64,000 bases of DNA from Sulfurovum xiamenensis (GTDB lineage Bacteria; Campylobacterota; Campylobacteria; Campylobacterales; Sulfurovaceae), in contig NZ_JAQIBC010000001.1 in assembly GCF_030347995.1 (NCBI RefSeq), positions 124,001-188,000 of the forward strand. Reading direction: 5' to 3'. The translations under genes were made by a program, and so were the position numbers. Under the pieces are notes generated by a model. That model was not told the DNA's origin. It searched no databases and saw only the letters and a program-made list of their open reading frames with translations. Shown piece by piece: positions 55,787 through 62,951 of this stretch (positions are counted from its first letter, which is position 1; each line of letters begins with the position of its first letter).

Positions 55787-56471
55787 CCACCATACTCAAA
55801 ATAAAATCGGCAGAGATCTTTGCTGAGCTTTCCAAAAATTCATCAAAATTAAAACTTGCATCCATATCGGCACTGTCCGAGATCGCACGTAGAATGAAGA
55901 AAGGTACATTTAACGCATTACACACCACCGCAACACTTGCGCCTTCCATCTCTAAAGCATCTGCTTTAAAGGTAGTTCCTATCCAGTTTTTACGCTCTTC
56001 GTTTGCTACGAACTGATCTCCGGTTGCTATCACACCCTCTTTAAGGGTCAAACCTTTAGACTTTGCTATATCTTTAGCAATATTTCTTAAACCTACATCT
56101 GTAGAGATGCACACTTCTCCTTCAGGTACATAACCAAAAGGATGACCAAAAGCCGTAATATCCAAATCATGCTGACACAAGCCATCTGCTATAATAAGAT
56201 CTCCAATACTAAGCTCATTGGAAATAGCTCCTGCCACACCTGAAAAAAGAAGCATATCGCATCCAAATTTTTCTATGAGTGTTGTCGCAGTTAATGTAGC
56301 AAAAACTTTACCTATTTTAGAATAGGCTACAACAACTTCTTGCCCATGGTAAGAACCTTCATAGTATTTGTTATTTCCATAAACGGTCGTACCTACATTA
56401 TCCAGTTTATCTATAATAGGTTCTATCTCTTCAGGCATGGCCCCCATGATGGCAATTTTTTGACTAGTCAT
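55770..56471 (-). CDS. mtnN: 5'-methylthioadenosine/S-adenosylhomocysteine nucleosidase
   Basis: A 233-residue purine phosphorylase-fold enzyme that splits MTA, SAH or aminofutalosine to adenine. Family segments: IAIMGAMPEEIEP at the start, FSGVAGAI, GDQFVANEERK and the catalytic region ADALEMEGASVAVVC near residue 175. In menaquinone-futalosine users it also hydrolyses aminofutalosine. It lies 2 bp after fabD. AGGA before the ATG. Confidence 0.95.
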   Translation of the reverse strand: MTSQKIAIMGAMPEEIEPIIDKLDNVGTTVYGNNKYYEGSYHGQEVVVAYSKIGKVFATLTATTLIEKFGCDMLLFSGVAGAISNELSIGDLIIADGLCQHDLDITAFGHPFGYVPEGEVCISTDVGLRNIAKDIAKSKGLTLKEGVIATGDQFVANEERKNWIGTTFKADALEMEGASVAVVCNALNVPFFILRAISDSADMDASFNFDEFLESSAKISADFILSMVDALER

Positions 56472-56473
56472 GA

Positions 56474-57415
56474 TTATCCTAATTTACTGATCTCTTCGAT
56501 CGCTGTTTCCAAGGATGCCATATCTGAGACAACAAAGTGAGGCTTTGTTGTTGCTTTACGGTTCAGTCCTTTAAGTACACCGCCATGTCCAAACTCAACA
56601 TAGCAGTCCACAGAATCATCAAAGTTTGCGATAGACTGCTTATAGAGTACAGGAGAGACCAACTGTTTAGGGAGCAGATCCAAAGCTTCTTCTTTGGTAT
56701 TGTATGTGTTTGCAGTGACATTTGATACCACTGGCGCAATAAACTCATCTTTTAGCACCTCTGTAAGTTTTTTAGACAATGGAGCAGTTGCAGACTCTAA
56801 CAGAGGACAGTGACTTGCCACGGACATATTAAGCAGCATCGCTCTTTTTGCTTTTGCTTCTTTCAAAAGAGGCGCTAAAACTTCAAGGTCAGACTTAATC
56901 CCTGCGATCACTATCTGCCCTTCAGCATTATAATTTACAGGCCATACTTTTAATCCCGCTTCTCTTTGTGCTTCACAGATCTCTTCAACCACTTCATCTG
57001 CAAGACCAAGAGATACCATCATCCCCACATCCTGACCGGCACAGGCTTCAGCCATCAGTTTACCACGTAGATTCACCAGTTCTACCGCATCTATCGCATC
57101 TATCGCACCTACAGAGACCAGTGCAGAGAACTCACCCAGAGAGTGACCCAATGCATACACAGGCTTGATCGGCATCTCATTTTCAAAAAGCTTGTGTGCG
57201 ATAGCAGATACAAGCAAAATAGCCGGTTGAGTAAACTCTGTTTTTTCAAGCTTATCATTCTCTTCAAAAAGAAGGTGTTCAAAATCGATACCTGTTCTTT
57301 CACTGGCATCAGCCACCATCTTTTTTGCAATATCAGAATTGTTAAAAAAGTCTTGACCCATCCCTACAGCTTGTGAACCTTGCCCCGGAAATAAAAATGC
57401 ACATTTGATTGACAT
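56474..57415 (-). CDS. fabD: Malonyl-CoA-acyl carrier protein transacylase
   Basis: FabD loads malonyl onto ACP for fatty-acid synthesis. The 313-residue protein has FPGQGSQAVGMG near the start, the nucleophile motif GHSLGEFSALV near residue 90, and the catalytic His in VASHCPLL further on. It opens the long minus-strand gene run; AAAGGA lies 5-6 bp before its ATG. Fully intact. Confidence 0.97.
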   Translation of the reverse strand: MSIKCAFLFPGQGSQAVGMGQDFFNNSDIAKKMVADASERTGIDFEHLLFEENDKLEKTEFTQPAILLVSAIAHKLFENEMPIKPVYALGHSLGEFSALVSVGAIDAIDAVELVNLRGKLMAEACAGQDVGMMVSLGLADEVVEEICEAQREAGLKVWPVNYNAEGQIVIAGIKSDLEVLAPLLKEAKAKRAMLLNMSVASHCPLLESATAPLSKKLTEVLKDEFIAPVVSNVTANTYNTKEEALDLLPKQLVSPVLYKQSIANFDDSVDCYVEFGHGGVLKGLNRKATTKPHFVVSDMASLETAIEEISKLG

Positions 57416-57451
57416 ACGTGTCCTTTAGAAGTATTAAAATATTTTCAGTAT

Positions 57452-57526
57452 TTTACCATCTTTAAATTATGATATGATAGCAATAGATAACATGCTGGAG
57501 AATTATCATCAGTAAAAAGTATATTT
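57452..57526 (+). repeat. Diverged 75-bp duplicate of the rubredoxin start region
   Basis: This 75-bp stretch matches 58510-58584 at about 66 positions with no gaps. It includes the first 29 bases exactly, and a match through AGTAAAAAGTATATTT, the codons of the rubredoxin N-terminus. The start codon here is changed to ATC and the match ends right after, so no rubredoxin is encoded. It is a remnant of a duplication. Confidence 0.75.
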
Positions 57527-57550
57527 TATACTATTTGAAAATGGTTAACT

Positions 57551-57938
57551 ATGAGTAAAGCAAAGTTTCCAGTAAAACTTCATGTACTGATTTCAAACAA
57601 TAACTATCGTGCAATTGATATTAGACGTAGACCAGAAAATCTACGTGTATTCAATGGGATCATTGGAGTAGAAAATATTATTATTGACATACTCATTATA
57701 GATATGATATGATGAAATACTATAAAAAAGAAGAAGGCAAAATCATCTATCTGCTTTGCCGTCATTCATGAAATAGAAAAAAAGATCAGATACGGTGGAT
57801 TGGAATCTATACTATCAATGTCAACAAATTAAAGTATGGACACTGTCCAAATTAGCAAAGATAGATGGGGGGGGTATAGGAATAAACCTTTCCCCAGAGA
57901 CAAAGGAACATTTTTTAGATGAAGACCCAAGAGCATGA
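57551..57938 (+). pseudogene. Frameshifted remnant of a conserved hypothetical gene
   Basis: Three reading frames in turn carry protein-like sequence: frame one from the ATG at 57551 (AKFPVKLHVLISNN, AIDIRRRPE), frame two around 57712-57771 (EEGKIIYLL), frame three from 57795 (VWTLSKLAKIDGGGIG). In order these recall a small family of conserved hypothetical proteins that begin with FPVKLHVLL and IRRGPSK and end with a PYLKA...GGGLF segment. At least two frameshifts and internal stops break it. Family recall is from memory, so treat as moderate. A G8 tract lies within the last frame. Confidence 0.5.
57867..57874 (+). repeat. G8 homopolymer tract
   Basis: Eight consecutive G residues within the frameshifted remnant, 45 bp before the deaminase start. 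In Campylobacterota such tracts often vary in length. It is not inside an intact gene. Confidence 0.6.
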
Positions 57939-58395
57939 AAAATTTATTAGACGATGTATCGAGTTAGCACAGGACTCCCTAGACTCAGGAGACAATCCTT
58001 TTGGTTCTGTTGTTGTCAAAAATAATGAGATAATAGCCGAAGCACGTAACTCTGCCATGCATGACGACATCACTGACCATGCAGAAGTGATCGCTATGAG
58101 AAGAGCCAAAAAAGCGCTCGGGACTTCTGATCTCTCGGAGTGTACACTCTACTCAAACTGTGAACCTTGTCCGATGTGCTCGTTTATGATGCGTGAACAA
58201 CATATCAAAGAGGTTGTTTTTGCTCTTCGAACACCGCACATGGGAGGATACTCAAGGTGGGATATTCTCCAGGACCATGGACTGGCAAGATATACACCGG
58301 TATTTACCTCTCCTCCAAACGTCATCATAGGAATACTTGAAAAAGAAGCAGCAGAACAATTTGAAAAAGCGGGATGGACAATACATAGAGAATGA
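57919..58395 (+). CDS. Nucleoside deaminase (CMP/dCMP deaminase family)
   Basis: A 158-residue zinc deaminase. Zinc-site motifs are complete: HAEVIAMRRA (His and catalytic Glu near residue 54) and CEPCPMC (two Cys near residue 85). FGSVVVKN near residue 30 is also typical. The family covers guanine, cytosine and tRNA-adenosine deaminases; the C-terminal part (FTSPPNV, EKAGWTIHRE) fits a guanine-deaminase-like member. Ribosome site AAGGA lies about 12 bp upstream, further than usual. It is preceded by the decayed remnant. Confidence 0.88.
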   Translation: MKTQEHEKFIRRCIELAQDSLDSGDNPFGSVVVKNNEIIAEARNSAMHDDITDHAEVIAMRRAKKALGTSDLSECTLYSNCEPCPMCSFMMREQHIKEVVFALRTPHMGGYSRWDILQDHGLARYTPVFTSPPNVIIGILEKEAAEQFEKAGWTIHRE

Positions 58396-58525
58396 TCTCC
58401 AAATTCCAATGTTCTTCTGTTTATAAAACCTTATAATATATAACTTTTTTAGGTTTTAGCCATTACTTCTTTATCATCTTTTAGGGTGAAGATTATAATT
58501 TTTATTTACTTTACCATCTTTAAAT

Positions 58526-58536
58526 TATGATATGAT
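58526..58536 (+). promoter_or_regulatory. Candidate promoter for the rubredoxin gene
   Basis: Overlapping TATGAT/TATGAT elements 30-40 bp before the ATG, in the 29 bases kept identical in the duplicate copy at 57452. Confidence 0.35.
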
Positions 58537-58565
58537 AGTAATACAAAACAAACAGGAGGTTTATC

Positions 58566-58736
58566 ATGAGTAAAAAGTATATTTGTACCGTCTGTGATTA
58601 CATTTATGACCCTGAGATCGGAGACCCGGACTCAGGGATAGCACCCGGAACTGCATTCGAAGATATCCCCGAAGATTGGGTCTGCCCGGATTGTAATGTG
58701 GGTAAAAGTGATTTTGAAGTGCTTACAGAGACATAG
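58566..58736 (+). CDS. Rubredoxin
   Basis: A 56-residue iron-only electron carrier, too short for most gene lists. The two iron-binding pairs are CTVC at residues 7-10 and CPDC at residues 39-42, with [11 protein letters not shown] and [11 protein letters not shown] between them, the standard rubredoxin pattern. AGGAGG sits 6-7 bp before the ATG. In microaerophilic Campylobacterota it likely feeds electrons to peroxide- or oxygen-detoxifying proteins; no partner gene is adjacent. Confidence 0.95.
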   Translation: MSKKYICTVCDYIYDPEIGDPDSGIAPGTAFEDIPEDWVCPDCNVGKSDFEVLTET

Positions 58737-58745
58737 TCCGTAAGA

Positions 58746-60044
58746 CTATTTTAACTGTAGCTCCTTCTTTATTGCTTCAAGCAGTTTTTGGAGTTCTATG
58801 TGATACTTTCCAGGGTAGATAGGCAGCATATCAAGTTTATCATAGACAAAAATAAGACTGAGAGTTTCAGCCAGCTTGAACATACTCTCAGCCCCAATCA
58901 GTTTTGCATGTCTTTCAAGATCTATACAGAACTCTTTGATTTTGCTGATTGATCTTTGATTAACGATCTCTCTAAAGTAAAGATCTGAGCGATCAAAAGT
59001 ATCTAAGAAGAGTTTCAATTCATTGGTATATGTCAGACCTCTGTTCTTTGTATTTGCTTCTCCTATTACTTTATCCAAGATAGGCAAATCCATCTCTCTT
59101 CTTTTTTCGATCATCGCCTCAAGACTCTCTTGTATCTTATTGTTTGGATCTTGACACTTTTCATCATCTTTCTTGAAATGAAGGAGTTTTTCAAGGTCAA
59201 TCACATTCATCTTTGAGTGTGATCTTACGTCTCTTCGAGCCGTTTTATTGTTAAAAAGAGATATGATCAATTCATAGACACTCTCTTCTGTCACAGGTTT
59301 GATCAAATTGGTAGAGACACTGATCATTTTCGACTCTACGATATGCGCATCTTTAAGCAGTACATATTTAAGAGGTATGTTCTGCTGTATACGGGCGATA
59401 CTATGTTCAAACTCTTCCGTATTTAGATGTTCATCTACAATTAAAATATCATAAGGCGTTAGATCACTTCCCTGTGCTTTAAAAACATCAACCCCCACAT
59501 CGACATCATAAAGGAAATACTTAAACATTTTTTCAATACTGTGGGCTATGGCTTCATTTTGACAGATCAATAAAACCTTTTTACCCAGCATTGAGATATC
59601 TGGTAATCTATAGTGTCTTCTATGTCCCAATTCACTGATCATGAACGGTATATCTAACTGTATATCTGCATCTTTCTCATATACGATCTTTCCATCTAGT
59701 ATCTCAAGATCATCATGTAAATTGACCTCTAAAAATTTCCGGATCTTCTCTTTTCCGATATGTGTCTCATTGATCGTAAAGGAGATAAACTCTTCATAGA
59801 CAAAATCTTCAGGGGCATCTAAAGAGAGTACGATCTCGTTTTGGTCGGTATTCTCACAAATAAAAGTGAGTACTTTACTGAGTACACGTAACAATGCATC
59901 AGGATCACCTCTCAATTCTCTTGGTATTGTCGATTCCATATCATATATCAGTTCAATATTTTTTTCTTCCCTGATCGTCTCCACAGAAGAAAACAGAGTC
60001 ATCAAAACAATATTAATATCAAAAAGCTTTTCTATCTTATGCAT
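58746..60044 (-). CDS. Degenerate phosphorelay-like protein (HATPase/REC/Hpt remnants)
   Basis: About 432 residues in three recognisable modules. Residues about 15-165 look like a histidine-kinase ATPase (IPRELRGDPDALLRVLSKVL), but the N-box Asn is gone and no dimerisation His is present. Residues about 165-290 look like a receiver: the phospho-Asp (ILIVDEH) and Lys (LIKPV) are kept, while the acidic Mg pair is missing (LLICQNE). The C-terminus (about 330-432) looks like an Hpt domain with Ile where the His should be. The ATG at 60044 has GGAGGG 6 bp upstream. Role is unknown; likely a protein-binding or scaffold form. Confidence 0.6.
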   Translation of the reverse strand: MHKIEKLFDINIVLMTLFSSVETIREEKNIELIYDMESTIPRELRGDPDALLRVLSKVLTFICENTDQNEIVLSLDAPEDFVYEEFISFTINETHIGKEKIRKFLEVNLHDDLEILDGKIVYEKDADIQLDIPFMISELGHRRHYRLPDISMLGKKVLLICQNEAIAHSIEKMFKYFLYDVDVGVDVFKAQGSDLTPYDILIVDEHLNTEEFEHSIARIQQNIPLKYVLLKDAHIVESKMISVSTNLIKPVTEESVYELIISLFNNKTARRDVRSHSKMNVIDLEKLLHFKKDDEKCQDPNNKIQESLEAMIEKRREMDLPILDKVIGEANTKNRGLTYTNELKLFLDTFDRSDLYFREIVNQRSISKIKEFCIDLERHAKLIGAESMFKLAETLSLIFVYDKLDMLPIYPGKYHIELQKLLEAIKKELQLK

Positions 60045-60191
60045 GTCCATCCCTCCAAACTTCCTAAGAACTATCATATCAAAATATCTTATAAATGTGT
60101 ATTGATTAGGGATATATTTTACTCTGTAAGTGGTTAATTCTGTATAAAAAAGATCTGGAGTGAAAAGTAAATGTACGCTGTTTAAGCAACG

Positions 60192-60223
60192 TAGCGCCTA
60201 TCTTTGATCCAAAGATGACGCTA
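60192..60223. terminator. Two-part hairpin downstream of slyD
   Basis: TAGCG/CGCTA outer stem (60192-60196 with 60219-60223) and ATCTTTG/CAAAGAT inner stem (60200-60206 with 60210-60216) lie 15 bp after the slyD stop. No U-run follows on the transcribed strand. Confidence 0.35.
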
Positions 60224-60237
60224 AAGAAAATGAAGGA

Positions 60238-60753
60238 TTAGTGACAACCACATCCTGAACCACAGCTACCGCCAGCTGCAGGTGCACCACCAACTACGCC
60301 AGATGTTACTTCATCTGCAGTTGCTTCTCTTGCACTTAAAACAGTAACTGAGAACATAAGATCTTTACCAGCCAATGGGTGGTTAAAGTCTACATTCACT
60401 TCTTTATCATCAAAAGATTTTACTGTAACTTGTACAGTCTGACCATCTTGACCTTGACCATAAAGTGTCATACCCTCTACAAGATCCACCCCTTCGAACT
60501 GCTCGATTGGAAGTGTTTGGATTGCTTCTGGGTTTACTTCACCATATGCATCCGCAGCAGCAACCATAATGTCTCCGCTTTCACCTTGAGACATACCTAC
60601 AAGTGCGTTCTCAAGACCTGGAATGATCTGCCCTTTTCCAATGATAAACTCTAGTGGTGCACCACCTTTGTTGCTGTCTACAACTTCTGTTGTACCTGCT
60701 TGTTTTACTTCGTATTCGATACCGACTACACAATTTTCATTTGTTACTGTCAT
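60238..60753 (-). CDS. slyD: FKBP-type peptidyl-prolyl isomerase SlyD
   Basis: A 171-residue isomerase/chaperone. The FKBP fold with the inserted flap domain (EGMTLYGQGQDGQTVQV) follows the pattern of SlyD, and NHPLAGKDLMFSVTVL closes the catalytic domain. The tail ends GGSCGSGCGCH, a Cys/His stretch that can bind Ni or other metals; metal delivery to hydrogenase or urease is the known E. coli/Helicobacter role. Standalone, with GGAAAC before the ATG. Confidence 0.93.
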   Translation of the reverse strand: MTVTNENCVVGIEYEVKQAGTTEVVDSNKGGAPLEFIIGKGQIIPGLENALVGMSQGESGDIMVAAADAYGEVNPEAIQTLPIEQFEGVDLVEGMTLYGQGQDGQTVQVTVKSFDDKEVNVDFNHPLAGKDLMFSVTVLSAREATADEVTSGVVGGAPAAGGSCGSGCGCH

Positions 60754-60960
60754 AATGTTTCCTATATATTAGATTTGTGCTATTCTAACCAATCAAACTT
60801 TAGTGAGCCTTAGGAAAGAGATATTTTTTCTCTTATTTGCCATGAACCAAAGATCTTGCATCTATAAGGTCAATCATCCTGCTATCATTATCTGAGCAGC
60901 CTTCATCCATACCATAGAAGATACACACAAAAGAACAAAGGTTATGATACGCTAACACTT

Positions 60961-61545
60961 TTACCTTTTTCCGTAAATTTTCCTCAAGTCCTCTTTCGCA
61001 AAAGGCATATAGGTATGTCTGGTGATAACCACTTTAGTATTATAGGTTGTCCAATGATAGATCACTGGCACATCCTTCGGGTCAATGTGTATACAACCAT
61101 GGGACATCCAGTCCACACTTCCTTTATGCAAAGCATGTCCTCTTTTGGTAAACTTCATCATATAATCCATATTATTTACACCGCTCTCGTCAGGAAAATC
61201 CTTAGACATATGATAACGCTTTTTTTGAAAGATCGTGAAAATACCCGAGGGGCTTCTAAATTCAGGGGCACCTGAAGTCACAGGACCGCTCCACCATACA
61301 GTACCATCACGGTCCACGGCATAAAAACGTCCATCACTTCCACGTTCACGTACAGAAACAACGATAAAATCTTTTCCTGTAAGATCCACGATCTTTTCAT
61401 TCTCATCGCTGATCTGTTTAAAGACCGTTTTAGCGATAGGCATCGTCTCTGTCCCTATGGGTGGCAATATTTCAACCTCTTCACTTGTGATGCCCGCAGT
61501 AAAAAGAGTCATACAAATGAAGAGGATTTTAAATATCAAATGCAT
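60961..61545 (-). CDS. L,D-transpeptidase (YkuD family)
   Basis: A 194-residue secreted enzyme with a signal peptide (to about residue 20). The YkuD catalytic motif is seen as MSHGCIHIDPKDV near residue 150 (conserved HxxSHGCxR/H with the nucleophile Cys). YkuD enzymes form 3-3 crosslinks or attach proteins to peptidoglycan; in Campylobacterota they also shape cells. It begins 4 bp after cpoB and is likely co-transcribed with the Tol-Pal genes. Confidence 0.9.
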   Translation of the reverse strand: MHLIFKILFICMTLFTAGITSEEVEILPPIGTETMPIAKTVFKQISDENEKIVDLTGKDFIVVSVRERGSDGRFYAVDRDGTVWWSGPVTSGAPEFRSPSGIFTIFQKKRYHMSKDFPDESGVNNMDYMMKFTKRGHALHKGSVDWMSHGCIHIDPKDVPVIYHWTTYNTKVVITRHTYMPFAKEDLRKIYGKR

Positions 61546-61549
61546 TGTC

Positions 61550-62362
61550 CTAAAGTTTTTTCAATCTTTCTTTAGCGATCTTTGCCGTTTTCTTACCCTT
61601 GTAGTTCTCTATAATATTCTCATAAAATGCTTTTGCCTGACCTTTATCGCCAGTCTCTTCAAGTGAAACAGCGGTATGCAGTAGCAGTGTATCTATATAG
61701 GAAGCCTTGTCATAGATACCTGCACTCTTTTTAAAATAAAATATCGCATCTTCATACTTCTTGGTGTAATAGGCTATTTCTCCCAGGTAATAGTTTGATG
61801 CTGCAGGCTTATAGCCTTTTGTATCGGTGATCGTAAATCTTTTTGCTGCTTCATCATAGCGTTTTTTTACAAAATACCGTACCGCTTCACTGTAGAGTTG
61901 TGCATTGGTTTTACCCTCAGTGGATCCATTTGCTGTAGGGAGTGTTTCTGTGGTACTTTTTGCCTGACTTTTATGACCCAAAACATTCTGAAACTCTTCT
62001 TTACTGACATAGTTCGCGTTGATCTCATCGATCATAGCGGCTAACTTTTGAAGCAAAGCGGTGTTGGATGATTCATTCGTCTCCATAGAAGAGGTGGCTT
62101 CGCTTCTGGACTGCTGCAACTCATGGATGGAAGCACTCAATCCCTCTATGATCGTAGTCAGTCCGTCTATTCTTTCATTTTGCTCAGCAATTTGTTGCTG
62201 TAGGGAAGCTACACTGGTATTACTGCTTCCTGTAGTCTGTTCATTTACTGTTGGTTCATCCGTTCCAAACCCGTACACAGAAGGTTCGGCATGTACCAAA
62301 AGAGTACTTGCAAAAATCATACAAACACTCTGTACTGCAACCCTATTTAGTATACCTCTCAT
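61550..62362 (-). CDS. cpoB: Cell-division coordinator CpoB (YbgF)
   Basis: A 270-residue periplasmic protein: signal peptide, coiled coil (about 50-130) that trimerises, and a TPR domain (about 150-270) with repeats such as YYLGEIAYYTKKYEDAIFYF and TAVSLEETGDKGQAKAFYENI (both in part). CpoB links Tol-Pal to peptidoglycan synthesis. It follows pal by 7 bp and is the expected neighbour of tolB-pal. Confidence 0.93.
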   Translation of the reverse strand: MRGILNRVAVQSVCMIFASTLLVHAEPSVYGFGTDEPTVNEQTTGSSNTSVASLQQQIAEQNERIDGLTTIIEGLSASIHELQQSRSEATSSMETNESSNTALLQKLAAMIDEINANYVSKEEFQNVLGHKSQAKSTTETLPTANGSTEGKTNAQLYSEAVRYFVKKRYDEAAKRFTITDTKGYKPAASNYYLGEIAYYTKKYEDAIFYFKKSAGIYDKASYIDTLLLHTAVSLEETGDKGQAKAFYENIIENYKGKKTAKIAKERLKKL

Positions 62363-62369
62363 CTCCAGC

Positions 62370-62885
62370 CTACTTTACTAAACGAATGTCAACTCTTCTG
62401 TTTCTTTGATAACAGCTGTCACTGGTTTCAGTACATACGGCATTACTCTCACCAAAACTCACCATTACCATTCTACTTGGATCGATCCCCTGTGCTGCGA
62501 TACTGTCTCTTACTGCTTTTGCACGCTTTAAGCCCAGGGCATAATTGTACTCATCTGTACCAAATTCATCACAGTTACCTTCTATTTTTATTTTAGAAGC
62601 TGCAGTATTGGCTACCTCTATATTATGATTCATATTGTTTTCCATATCCGAAGAGATCGAATAGTCTGCAAAACCAAAATAGATACTTTTGAAACCATCG
62701 CTGCTGCTGTTATAATTTGCAGTAGAGCCTGAACCATAGGTATTTTCATCTATACTAACCGTATCACCTTCGATATGGTTTGCATCAGAAATATTGTTTT
62801 TACCTGCTAAATCGGGTGCAGGTTGTGCACATCCGATCAAAAGTAATGAAATGAGTGATGTAGTTAAAAGTAGTTTATGTGTCAT
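62370..62885 (-). CDS. pal: Peptidoglycan-associated lipoprotein Pal
   Basis: A 171-residue outer-membrane lipoprotein. Lipobox LLIGC at residues about 15-19; the OmpA-C peptidoglycan-binding domain has the classic IEGNCDEFGTDEYNYALGLKRAKAV stretch (here only in part) and RRVDI near the end. It anchors the outer membrane to the cell wall and couples to Tol. GGATACACA precedes the ATG. Confidence 0.95.
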   Translation of the reverse strand: MTHKLLLTTSLISLLLIGCAQPAPDLAGKNNISDANHIEGDTVSIDENTYGSGSTANYNSSSDGFKSIYFGFADYSISSDMENNMNHNIEVANTAASKIKIEGNCDEFGTDEYNYALGLKRAKAVRDSIAAQGIDPSRMVMVSFGESNAVCTETSDSCYQRNRRVDIRLVK

Positions 62886-62951
62886 TGTGTATCCTTTTTG
62901 TATTAAAATAGTATCAGAGCAGTCATTACATGACTTTCTGAAAAAAATGTA

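Larger units (their letters stand above)
57416..57918. other. Gene-poor interval, 503 bp
   Basis: Between fabD and the deaminase there is no intact gene. It contains the upstream region of fabD, a diverged copy of the rubredoxin promoter/start segment, and a frameshifted coding remnant with a G8 tract, which are listed separately. The most AT-rich and least ordered stretch of the window. Confidence 0.8.

Noticed and set aside
56710-56730. GCAGTGAC within fabD as a third copy of the palindromic repeat
   Set aside because: Only the 8-base terminus matches; the rest is ordinary fabD coding sequence.
57836-57922. 28-codon frame through the G8 tract ending at the deaminase start
   Set aside because: No ribosome site, product without features; the other frame fits the decayed family better.
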